DNA of 7,617 nt, taken from the NCBI GenBank assembly GCA_028282485.1, contig JANQHU010000389.1, positions 1 through 7,617 on the forward strand, written 5' to 3'. Positions 1 through 5,857 of the stretch are shown here, piece after piece. The notes below the pieces were generated by a model. It ran no database searches and was not told the DNA's origin. It saw nothing but the letters and a program-made list of their open reading frames with translations. The stretch's first letter is position 1. Every line of letters begins with the position of its first letter. Origin of the DNA: Bacillota bacterium (GTDB taxonomy: Bacteria > Bacillota > UBA4882 > UBA8346). The translations under genes and the position numbers were made by a program.

Positions 1-220
1 AGACCATGGCTTCAATGCGGGACTGCATTTCGGCGGCGGCTTTTTTAGTAAAAGTAATGGCTACAATCTGATTAACTTCGGCCCGACGCTCTTCCAACAG
101 CCTTAAATATTTATTTGTTAATACCCCAGTTTTACCAGTACCAGCTCCGGCAGTCACCAATAAATCCTGGGTAAACTCCCCCACCGCAGCGGCCTGAGCC
201 TCATTTAACTGCACAGTCAT
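1..220 (-). CDS. addA: AddA-like helicase-nuclease subunit, N-terminal fragment (cut by window edge)
   Basis: This is the first 73 codons of a UvrD-superfamily (SF1A) helicase, reading off the left edge. What is seen: the start ATG is at 218-220. A Q-motif-like LNEAQAAAV lies at residues 5-13, a Walker A motif GAGTGKT at residues 25-31, and a motif Ia segment AITFTKKAAAEMQSRI near residues 55-70. This N-terminus is typical of AddA, RecB and UvrD ATP-dependent helicases. The start overlaps the addB stop by four bases (ATGA), so the two are almost certainly co-transcribed and translationally coupled. Known of the family: AddA supplies the 3'-5' helicase motor and one nuclease domain of the AddAB end-resection enzyme in the cytoplasm. 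The AddA assignment rather than plain UvrD/PcrA rests mainly on the adjacent addB, because the C-terminal nuclease domain is outside the window. Confidence 0.85.
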   Translation of the reverse strand, partial: MTVQLNEAQAAAVGEFTQDLLVTAGAGTGKTGVLTNKYLRLLEERRAEVNQIVAITFTKKAAAEMQSRIEAMV

Positions 221-3200
221 CCTTCTTTTCCAACCTCCCATTCCGAGCGGCGGCACCCGGTCTGATACTCACAATAACCCACACATTTGTTCCCTTGGGG
301 CCGAAAATCGCCAGCGCGAATGGCTTGCACCGTGGCCATAACCTCTTTTTTAACCTGATCAAGCCACTCCTGCCAGGCCCTTTCCGATAACATTATTTGA
401 GGGGGTAGATCATAAGCCATCCCCCGGGATCGCCACAGACTACCGCTAATCCGGCTGGGTTTCTTGAGACCTAAATAACCGCCCCCTAAGCCTTTATCTT
501 TTCCCAATAACAGGGATTCTAAAGCTAATAGATACAGGGGTAGTTGCAGATAATTCAACTCTAAAATATCTTTCGTAGCAGGCCCCCGGTTTAATTTATA
601 ATCATACACAATAAAATTCCCTGCTTCATCCCGGTCGACCCGGTCAATTTTTCCCCAAAATAAGACTTCCTCTTCCCCTTCTTTAAGAGAAAAAGCTTCT
701 CCAACGGAAGCAGCGTCGCTGTTGTCGGTGGCAATGCCGAAAGCCAGCTCTAAGAATGCAATAGTAAACCGCTCTCGAGTAAAGGCGGACCATTCTAACT
801 CTTTTGCTAACCAATTCAAGAGCCGCCCTTCCAGCTGTTGCCGCTGAAAATCCAAGACTAAATGGTCCAAATCCGTGGCTGCTTGTTCTTGCCATTTCTG
901 AAAATGAGCCGTAAAAATAGTTTGGAGGGCAGCTTGGTATTCCTCGGTTTTAGAAGCAGCCAACTGCTGGTCCCGCAAGCTTTCTCCGAATTCTCGCAGG
1001 ACTTCATGATAGAAATTGCCCAGATCCGGGCCCCCGGGGCGAAGGGCCGGAGGCAGTTGGGGCCTTACCCGCAAGAGGTGTTTAAAAAAGAAACGGTAAG
1101 GGCAAGCCCGGTAATCTTCCAAAAGGGTAACAGCCCAACTCTTGCCGGGATGAAAATACTCCTCTAAAACTCGGAAGACGGCTGGTTTGGTCAAAAAAGT
1201 TTGGCCCGCCCAGTTGCTCCGTCCCAGCCAGTCTAAGGCTTCCCGGGCCAAATGATGATACTTTAAATCACTATAGAGTAACTGGAGGCACTCCTGCTTT
1301 TGGGACCTTCCCTCCTTGGGGTGCGAAGCAAAAAAATGCTTGAAAAAGTAGCCTTCCCGTTCGGTTTCATTAAAACATTCCGCCAGAGGAGCTGGCAGTT
1401 CGGGAGCTAAAGAGAATTGGCGGGCTCGAGCCAGCAAATCGGGAAACCATTGTAAAATATCCCGCAAATAACTAGAAAGATGTACTGGTTGTCCCTCATC
1501 ATTCTGATCTTGGGTTACTAAAAAAAGTTTTTTTTGGGCTACCTGTAAGGCATAATAAAAGTTCAGTTTTTCCTGGGAATGATAATCTTCCCCCGTCTCC
1601 ATCTCAATGCCTAAACCCTTCAACTCTAAACGGGCTAATGGCCCTAGTTTCCAATCCTGGACGTAAGAACGGGGACAGATCCCTTGTACCAGTCCCGTGA
1701 TAAAGACTATTTCCGTTGTCAAACCCCGGGCCTCCCGCAAAGGTAAAACCCTCAGAGGGCTTTCGGCGCAGCAAGGTATTTCAATCTCTTGATTAAAAAG
1801 ATACTCCTCACAAAAGGTAAGATAAGCGGCCAGGCTTCGCTTTTCGTGCATCCCCGGAATCTCCGTTTCTTGCTTTAAAAGCTCCGTAACCAGCTCCTGC
1901 ATCACCAAGACCGCCCGTTGGTTTAAAAGCTGCCTTTGAAAAACCAGGGTTTCCCCCGGCGTAATTTCCCCAGTGGGAAGAGTCTGCTTTTGCGAAAACC
2001 AATATTTGGTAAACGATAAATAATTCTTTAAGGAAGCTTCGGTTGCGATTTCATCCAGCCAACGAATAACGCGGGCGAAAACAGTTATTTTTAAGCCCCA
2101 TTTCTCAAAAAGGGCGGCGGTTTGACTCTCTTTTAATAAATTCTGAAACCGTTGCCGCCCCGAAATGGCTCCGTAATTTTCCCCTAATATTTTCACCACC
2201 AAATCCCCCGCGCCTGGTTCCTCAAGGTGATAGGCTTCCCGCAGTAACCAAGCTAGATCGCTAAAACGCCATCCATTGATGACCACTTGTAAAAGCTGGC
2301 TAAAATAAGTGATAGTTGGTAATTGACCTATACATATTTTATCTTCCGCTAAAGGTAACTGATACTCTCGAAAAATCGGGGCCGCAATTTTCAGAAATTG
2401 AGACCGATCCGGCACTAAAATTAATAATTCGCCTAGATCAAGACTCCCTTCCTGACTCTGGATTAACCTCTTAATCTCCCGGGCAATGGCCAAAGCCTGA
2501 CGTTTGGGGCCGGCCGCTTGAATTAAAACTAAAGAGTCATCCTCTGGGGCAATCTTTTGGGCTCGCCCTGGCTCCCGCCACAAAAAGCTTTGCAGTTTTG
2601 GTAAAGCAGTATTGACTTCTCTCTGTGAAACCCGGGTAGCCAGGCGGAAGGAAAAGTGTTTTTGTAAAAGCTCGGTAAACTCCGGCACTTCCGTCGGATC
2701 AATAATTATCTCAAAATCAAACCATAAATTTAATACTTGGAGTAAATCCTGCTGGAGGGGAGTTAAATCGGTAAAGCCATACAACAGCACTTTTGTCTTC
2801 TCGGGAAACTCACTGGTCTGGAGCCTGATTTGCCGTAATTTTTCGATGATCAGATAATCTTCTGTAAAGCCACGGGCCGTTAATTCCGTTTCGTAGGCCT
2901 GATAAAGCAAGGCTAACTCTTGCTCCTTTAGACTCTGTTCCGTCGCCCATTCGCTAAAGATTGAGGGCGTCAGGCCACTACGTTGCCATTCGGCAATCCC
3001 CTCCAAAATTGCTTGCCGATAATTCAGGCCCAATGGCACATGGTTTAAATACCGGATTTGGCCGACTTTAATTAATTCCCGAAATAACTTTTCCAAAAGG
3101 AGATTCTTTTCGAGCAGGGAAATGCGCCGTTCGTTTAAGCCAAAGAGACCACAGATTTCTTCCATAAAGCCATCAAATAAATAAAAACGCACTCCACCCA

Positions 3201-3372
3201 CCCCGGTGATAGCTCCATCTTGTAAAAGCTTTTCTTGGAGGTGGTTCATCAAACTCCGGGTGGCCACAATGGTAATCAAATTAAATTCCTTGTTTAATAA
3301 GGCTCTTTTCAAATTAGATAAAATAAACTCATGTCCGCTATATTCCCGGGCATGAGCTTTAACTGTCCACAC
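217..3372 (-). CDS. addB: AddB-type ATP-dependent nuclease subunit (PD-(D/E)XK, Fe-S)
   Basis: This 1051-residue protein is the probable AddB/RexB partner of AddA, acting on double-strand DNA ends in recombinational repair. Seen: a PD-(D/E)XK nuclease domain lies at about residues 755-1045, with H789 (in GNFYHEV), D910 (in GKIDRVD), D924-Y925-K926 (the D-x-K lysine motif) and Q943xxxY947. Four cysteines suited to an Fe-S cluster flank it: C757 (in YRACPYRFF) and C1030, C1034 and C1040. The middle has a helicase-like segment, IVFITGLVQGICPRS, matching the usual V-x-x-x-G-L-x-x-G-x-x-P signature of AddB-like proteins. Start: GTG at 3372, chosen because AGGGGGAG lies 8 bases upstream. Odd points: no Walker A motif appears in the N-terminal region, and the C-terminal cysteine spacing is CX3CX5C rather than the CX2CX5C of Bacillus subtilis AddB. 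At 1051 residues it is somewhat shorter than that protein (about 1166). The gene overlaps addA by four bases. It could also be called a generic PD-(D/E)XK family nuclease, but the context supports AddB. Confidence 0.9.
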   Translation of the reverse strand: MWTVKAHAREYSGHEFILSNLKRALLNKEFNLITIVATRSLMNHLQEKLLQDGAITGVGGVRFYLFDGFMEEICGLFGLNERRISLLEKNLLLEKLFRELIKVGQIRYLNHVPLGLNYRQAILEGIAEWQRSGLTPSIFSEWATEQSLKEQELALLYQAYETELTARGFTEDYLIIEKLRQIRLQTSEFPEKTKVLLYGFTDLTPLQQDLLQVLNLWFDFEIIIDPTEVPEFTELLQKHFSFRLATRVSQREVNTALPKLQSFLWREPGRAQKIAPEDDSLVLIQAAGPKRQALAIAREIKRLIQSQEGSLDLGELLILVPDRSQFLKIAAPIFREYQLPLAEDKICIGQLPTITYFSQLLQVVINGWRFSDLAWLLREAYHLEEPGAGDLVVKILGENYGAISGRQRFQNLLKESQTAALFEKWGLKITVFARVIRWLDEIATEASLKNYLSFTKYWFSQKQTLPTGEITPGETLVFQRQLLNQRAVLVMQELVTELLKQETEIPGMHEKRSLAAYLTFCEEYLFNQEIEIPCCAESPLRVLPLREARGLTTEIVFITGLVQGICPRSYVQDWKLGPLARLELKGLGIEMETGEDYHSQEKLNFYYALQVAQKKLFLVTQDQNDEGQPVHLSSYLRDILQWFPDLLARARQFSLAPELPAPLAECFNETEREGYFFKHFFASHPKEGRSQKQECLQLLYSDLKYHHLAREALDWLGRSNWAGQTFLTKPAVFRVLEEYFHPGKSWAVTLLEDYRACPYRFFFKHLLRVRPQLPPALRPGGPDLGNFYHEVLREFGESLRDQQLAASKTEEYQAALQTIFTAHFQKWQEQAATDLDHLVLDFQRQQLEGRLLNWLAKELEWSAFTRERFTIAFLELAFGIATDNSDAASVGEAFSLKEGEEEVLFWGKIDRVDRDEAGNFIVYDYKLNRGPATKDILELNYLQLPLYLLALESLLLGKDKGLGGGYLGLKKPSRISGSLWRSRGMAYDLPPQIMLSERAWQEWLDQVKKEVMATVQAIRAGDFRPQGNKCVGYCEYQTGCRRSEWEVGKEG

Positions 3373-3380
3373 TAGTTGCT

Positions 3381-3388
3381 CTCCCCCT
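3381..3388 (-). promoter_or_regulatory. Ribosome binding site of addB
   Basis: On the minus strand AGGGGGAG ends 8 bases before the GTG at 3372. This is a strong Shine-Dalgarno match with good spacing, and it decides the GTG start; no other start codon nearby is as well placed. Confidence 0.75.
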
Positions 3389-3419
3389 AAAAAAAACTAT
3401 CTTTCAAAAAGCTTGAAGG
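3389..3419 (-). terminator. Weak terminator-like hairpin with T-tract before addB
   Basis: On the minus strand the arms TTCAA and TTGAA (3413-3417 and 3403-3407) flank the 5-base loop GCTTT. About seven bases further on comes a run of eight T (3389-3396). The stem is short and AT-rich, and the T-run is not directly attached, so termination would be weak. It lies between the chemoreceptor gene and addB, immediately before the addB ribosome binding site. It could end the chemoreceptor transcript, act as a leader element for addB, or be chance in AT-rich DNA. Confidence 0.3.
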
Positions 3420-3429
3420 AGGAGTTCGG

Positions 3430-3444
3430 TTCTTTAGTAAAGAA
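3430..3444. repeat. Perfect 15-base dyad TTCTTTAGTAAAGAA
   Basis: Two 7-base arms, TTCTTTA and TAAAGAA, are exact reverse complements around a central G at 3437. The dyad overlaps the candidate -10 box of the addB promoter (3436-3441), which is where a repressor operator could sit. It does not match the LexA consensus (GAAC, four bases, GTTC), and no regulator is recognised. Confidence 0.4.
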
Positions 3445-3464
3445 ATCCTGCTTTTTCACGGCAA
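3436..3464 (-). promoter_or_regulatory. Candidate sigma-A promoter for addBA
   Basis: On the minus strand TTGCCG (3464-3459; 4 of 6 against TTGACA) and TTTACT (3441-3436; 4 of 6 against TATAAT) are separated by exactly 17 bases. The implied transcription start near 3429 would give a leader of about 57 bases before the addB GTG, containing the hairpin and T-tract. The boxes are weak, so this is a candidate only. Confidence 0.3.
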
Positions 3465-3496
3465 ACTAACTTTAAATAAACTTTCAAATTCTTCCT

Positions 3497-5572
3497 TTAG
3501 ATTTTAAATTGCTCACTGGCAGTATTTAATTGATTCACCAAGGTCATTAATTTCTTGGCATTTTCTTCAACCACATTAGTTAGCTGGGAGAGTACTTCCG
3601 AGGAAGATTTAATCTCCTGAGTAGCAGCCACGTTTTCTTCGGAAATCGAGGCAATATTAGCAATTTCATCAAAGACTGTTTTCGATTGATCCATAGCAAT
3701 ATTCATTTGATCCCCTATCCCGTCTAGTAAGACCGCTTCTTTATTGATACTATCCGTTAATTCGATTAAATGCTCTTGGACGCTTTGGCTAATATTCGCT
3801 TGTTCTTTAAACTGGTCCACTATTTCTTCCGTTACTTTCGCAGAATGCTCAATCTCTTCAATAGCAAATTTGATAACATTCGCAATCTCTTTGGACTGTT
3901 CCGTAGCCCGCTGGGCCAATTTCTTAATTTCATCGGCCACCACTGCAAAACCTTTGCCCGATTCTCCTTTGGCTTTACTAGACTCAATCGCAGCGTTTAA
4001 AGAGAGGAGATTAGTCTGTTCCGCAATATCTTGGATTAAAATAACAATTTTTCCAATACGTTGGGTTCTGTCAATTAAATTATGCATGACCTCTCTGATC
4101 ACATTTACTTTTTCATTAGTAACCTCCATACTGCCGCCTAGGTTTTGAATATGAACGTTGCCCCGGTTGGTGGTTCCAACCATTTCTTGGGACTGCTCCT
4201 GAATAATCCCTACGTCTCGGGTGGTATTGGTAGCCGATTCCCGGGCTTTTTTTGATGATTCGGAAATATTTTCGGAGTTAATGGAAGTCTGCTGGGCCCC
4301 CACCGCAATCTGTTCAATGGCCATCACCACTTGGTTGACAATTTCCGTAGTATTACTGGCGCTTTTCAGCAATTCCCCGGCAAAACGGGAGACTGCTTCG
4401 GCACTGGTTTGAAATTGATCGATCATTTGCCTTAAATTATGCTTAATCATCGTCAAAGCCCGGGCTACTTGGCCGAATTCGTCCTTAGAATTAATCTCCA
4501 GATCCGCAAAAGTAAAATCACCTTGGGCTATCTTAGTGGTGACTGGCATTATTTCTAATAAAGGGGCAATTAATCTTCTGGCAAATAAATAAGTAATTCC
4601 GGTAGTAATCAAGACGACGGCAATAAAAATCCCGATGATCATGTTGCGAAATTTTTCCACCAAGATAAACAGTTCATCCGTGTAGACCCCAGTGGCAATA
4701 ATCCAACCTTGGTCCGGGAAATAGCGGTATTCGACGATTTTTTCCCGAGCATATTTATCGGAAGGGTTTTTCCAATAATATGTGATCGTCCCATTTTTAG
4801 TGGTACACATCTCTTTAATAAAATACTCCCCGTTGGCTCCTTTAGCTTCGTAAACATTTTTGCCTTCAATTTCCGGATGAATCAATAGCTTTCCTTGCAG
4901 ATCCATCACATAAATATAACCAGTTTTACCAATTTTGGTGGACAGAATCTCCTCCCGAAATTCTTTGGGATCAACTACATTTTTAAATTCACTCTTATAG
5001 GAAGAAGCCGAAATAATCATATCCCAGGGTTCAAAATAATCCATAAAAAGCGCTTTATTACGTTCTACACTTTCCCCAGGATTCTTCCAGCGATACTCGA
5101 CATAACCAACTTTTTGCTTTTTTTGCGTTTTAATAAAATCATGTTGGGATAAATCACGGCCTGTTAAGCCTGGTTTGGGATGATAAGTGAGTACGCCTTG
5201 TGAATTTAAGACATAAATATAACCCGTTTGGCCGATCTTCTGTAAGGCAAAGACCGCTTTTAAACGGCGTTTTGCCTCAGCTTCACTAAGCTGGCCGACC
5301 TGATAGCGGCGGTAAAATTCTTGGGCAATTTTTTTGTTATTCTCGGCAATAGACTTCAAATAATTTTTTTTGGAAACTTCGGCGGCAATGGTAATTTGTT
5401 CGAAAGCTAACTTTTCAATATTCACCATTTCTCGCAAAGCCATTCTCTTAATTATTCTTTCGGTATAACTATAACTAAAAAAACCTAAAATTAAAAAACA
5501 AACCACAATTATCATTAGAAAACCAAAGACAATCTTCTTTTTCACACTTAAATTTTTAAAAATGTTAGCCAT
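3497..5572 (-). CDS. Methyl-accepting chemotaxis protein with tandem Cache sensor units
   Basis: This is a transmembrane chemoreceptor that should sense a ligand outside the cell and control CheA/CheW in the cytoplasm. Numbered from the ATG at 5572 (691 residues): basic KKK then TM1 at about 14-33; an extracytoplasmic sensor at about 34-310; TM2 at about 311-331; HAMP at about 332-385; then a long coiled-coil signalling domain with its hairpin tip near E537 (IAEQTNLLSLNAAIE before it, GKGFAVVADEI after it). The sensor has two related units starting at I113 and I214. Both carry IGxTGYIYV, then HP, then a Y-x-WKNP motif and a terminal tryptophan segment, so this is a double Cache-type domain. 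An SEENxAATQEI segment near the C-terminus resembles a methylation region. No C-terminal CheR-binding pentapeptide is present (the end is SEQFKI). The reading frame also allows ATG at 5590 or TTG at 5596; 5572 was chosen because GGAG lies 12 bases upstream and MANIF leads straight into the basic stretch and TM1. The ligand cannot be told. Confidence 0.93.
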   Translation of the reverse strand: MANIFKNLSVKKKIVFGFLMIIVVCFLILGFFSYSYTERIIKRMALREMVNIEKLAFEQITIAAEVSKKNYLKSIAENNKKIAQEFYRRYQVGQLSEAEAKRRLKAVFALQKIGQTGYIYVLNSQGVLTYHPKPGLTGRDLSQHDFIKTQKKQKVGYVEYRWKNPGESVERNKALFMDYFEPWDMIISASSYKSEFKNVVDPKEFREEILSTKIGKTGYIYVMDLQGKLLIHPEIEGKNVYEAKGANGEYFIKEMCTTKNGTITYYWKNPSDKYAREKIVEYRYFPDQGWIIATGVYTDELFILVEKFRNMIIGIFIAVVLITTGITYLFARRLIAPLLEIMPVTTKIAQGDFTFADLEINSKDEFGQVARALTMIKHNLRQMIDQFQTSAEAVSRFAGELLKSASNTTEIVNQVVMAIEQIAVGAQQTSINSENISESSKKARESATNTTRDVGIIQEQSQEMVGTTNRGNVHIQNLGGSMEVTNEKVNVIREVMHNLIDRTQRIGKIVILIQDIAEQTNLLSLNAAIESSKAKGESGKGFAVVADEIKKLAQRATEQSKEIANVIKFAIEEIEHSAKVTEEIVDQFKEQANISQSVQEHLIELTDSINKEAVLLDGIGDQMNIAMDQSKTVFDEIANIASISEENVAATQEIKSSSEVLSQLTNVVEENAKKLMTLVNQLNTASEQFKI

Positions 5573-5584
5573 AAAATATTTACA

Positions 5585-5588
5585 CTCC
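5585..5588 (-). promoter_or_regulatory. Probable ribosome binding site of the chemoreceptor gene
   Basis: GGAG on the minus strand lies 12 bases before the ATG at 5572. The spacing is long but usable. The alternative ATG at 5590 has only GGGA directly against it, and the TTG at 5596 has no purine-rich site, so this motif favours the 5572 start without proving it. Confidence 0.4.
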
Positions 5589-5632
5589 ATTCCCAATATT
5601 TTAGCTGTTCACTTTTTTTAATATTTAATGTT

Positions 5633-5694
5633 CACCTAACTAAAGCCCACCTAATCAAACCTTCCTAAGAAAGGTAACTCTATTTTGATCCTAA
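5633..5694. repeat. Four spaced copies of a CCTAA motif upstream of the chemoreceptor gene
   Basis: On the plus strand CACCTAA occurs at 5633-5639 and 5648-5654, TTCCTAA at 5662-5668 and ATCCTAA at 5688-5694. On the minus strand these read TTAGGTG twice, then TTAGGAA and TTAGGAT. The first three are 15 and 14 bases apart. They lie between the candidate sigma-D -10 box and the chemoreceptor start, so they could be protein-binding half-sites or leader RNA elements. Chance is possible because the region is AT-rich. Confidence 0.3.
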
Positions 5695-5713
5695 TTATTT
5701 ATCGGTCTAAAAT
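5685..5713 (+). promoter_or_regulatory. Candidate sigma-A promoter for the zinc ribbon/TPR gene
   Basis: TTGATC at 5685-5690 (4 of 6 against TTGACA) and TAAAAT at 5708-5713 (5 of 6 against TATAAT) are separated by exactly 17 bases. The implied start near 5720 gives a leader of about 138 bases. This is the best-spaced pair found in the gap on this strand. It overlaps the candidate promoter of the divergent chemoreceptor gene. Confidence 0.4.
5699..5706 (-). promoter_or_regulatory. Possible sigma-D/sigma-28 type -10 box for the chemoreceptor gene
   Basis: The minus strand reads ACCGATAA here, close to the motility sigma factor -10 consensus GCCGATAA/T. Chemoreceptor genes are commonly in that regulon. 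The weakness is the -35: no TAAA sits at the usual 15-base distance; the nearest similar tetramer, TAAG, is about three bases too close. The box is about 127 bases from the chosen start codon. Confidence 0.3.
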
Positions 5714-5840
5714 GACATCTTATCCAGATGAATTCAGCAAAAAATATTAAAATAATAATCAAAAGTGAAACAAATTCTTTGCAGGATTTTGGATGATAAT
5801 AGTTGAAATTATTTACAAAGTAACGAATCCTTGTCTTGAG

Positions 5841-5846
5841 AGGAGA
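5841..5846 (+). promoter_or_regulatory. Ribosome binding site of the zinc ribbon/TPR gene
   Basis: AGGAGA is a strong Shine-Dalgarno match ending 11 bases before the ATG at 5858. An in-frame TTG at 5849 is only two bases from it, too close for efficient initiation, so ATG is preferred. An in-frame TGA at 5837-5839 closes the frame further upstream. Confidence 0.65.
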
Positions 5847-5857
5847 ATTTGATTTCG

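Noticed and set aside
683..895. 70-codon open frame on the minus strand inside addB
   Set aside because: It lies in another frame of the same strand within the conserved nuclease domain, has no family-like motifs, and is best explained as a shadow of addB.
862..1167. 101-codon open frame on the plus strand, antisense to addB
   Set aside because: It runs opposite the strongly conserved H789 and C757 region of addB; its translation shows no recognisable domain.
1808..2002. 64-codon open frame on the minus strand inside addB
   Set aside because: It is out of frame with addB, whose coding is continuous here; the low-complexity G/A-rich product looks like a shadow.
2612..2857. 81-codon plus-strand frame opposite addB
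   Set aside because: The product is rich in serine and lysine with no domain signature; the overlapped addB frame is intact.
3415..3435. GTTCGGTTC near the addB promoter as a LexA/SOS box
   Set aside because: The two GTTC elements are direct rather than inverted repeats, so they do not form the GAAC-N4-GTTC palindrome.
3744..4148. 134-codon plus-strand frame, and a second at 3770-4000, opposite the chemoreceptor signalling domain
   Set aside because: Long antisense frames are common opposite helical coiled-coil coding sequence; the sense strand encodes an unmistakable chemoreceptor hairpin.
4221..5152. Open frames at 4221-4412 (plus), 4639-4869 (minus) and 4895-5152 (plus) within the chemoreceptor gene
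   Set aside because: All overlap conserved sensor, HAMP or signalling coding sequence in other frames and have no supporting motif.
5789..5826. TTGGAT, GATAAT and TTGAAA as a promoter closer to the rightward gene
   Set aside because: No pairing of these boxes gives 16-18 base spacing with a reasonable partner; the pair at 5685-5713 fits better.
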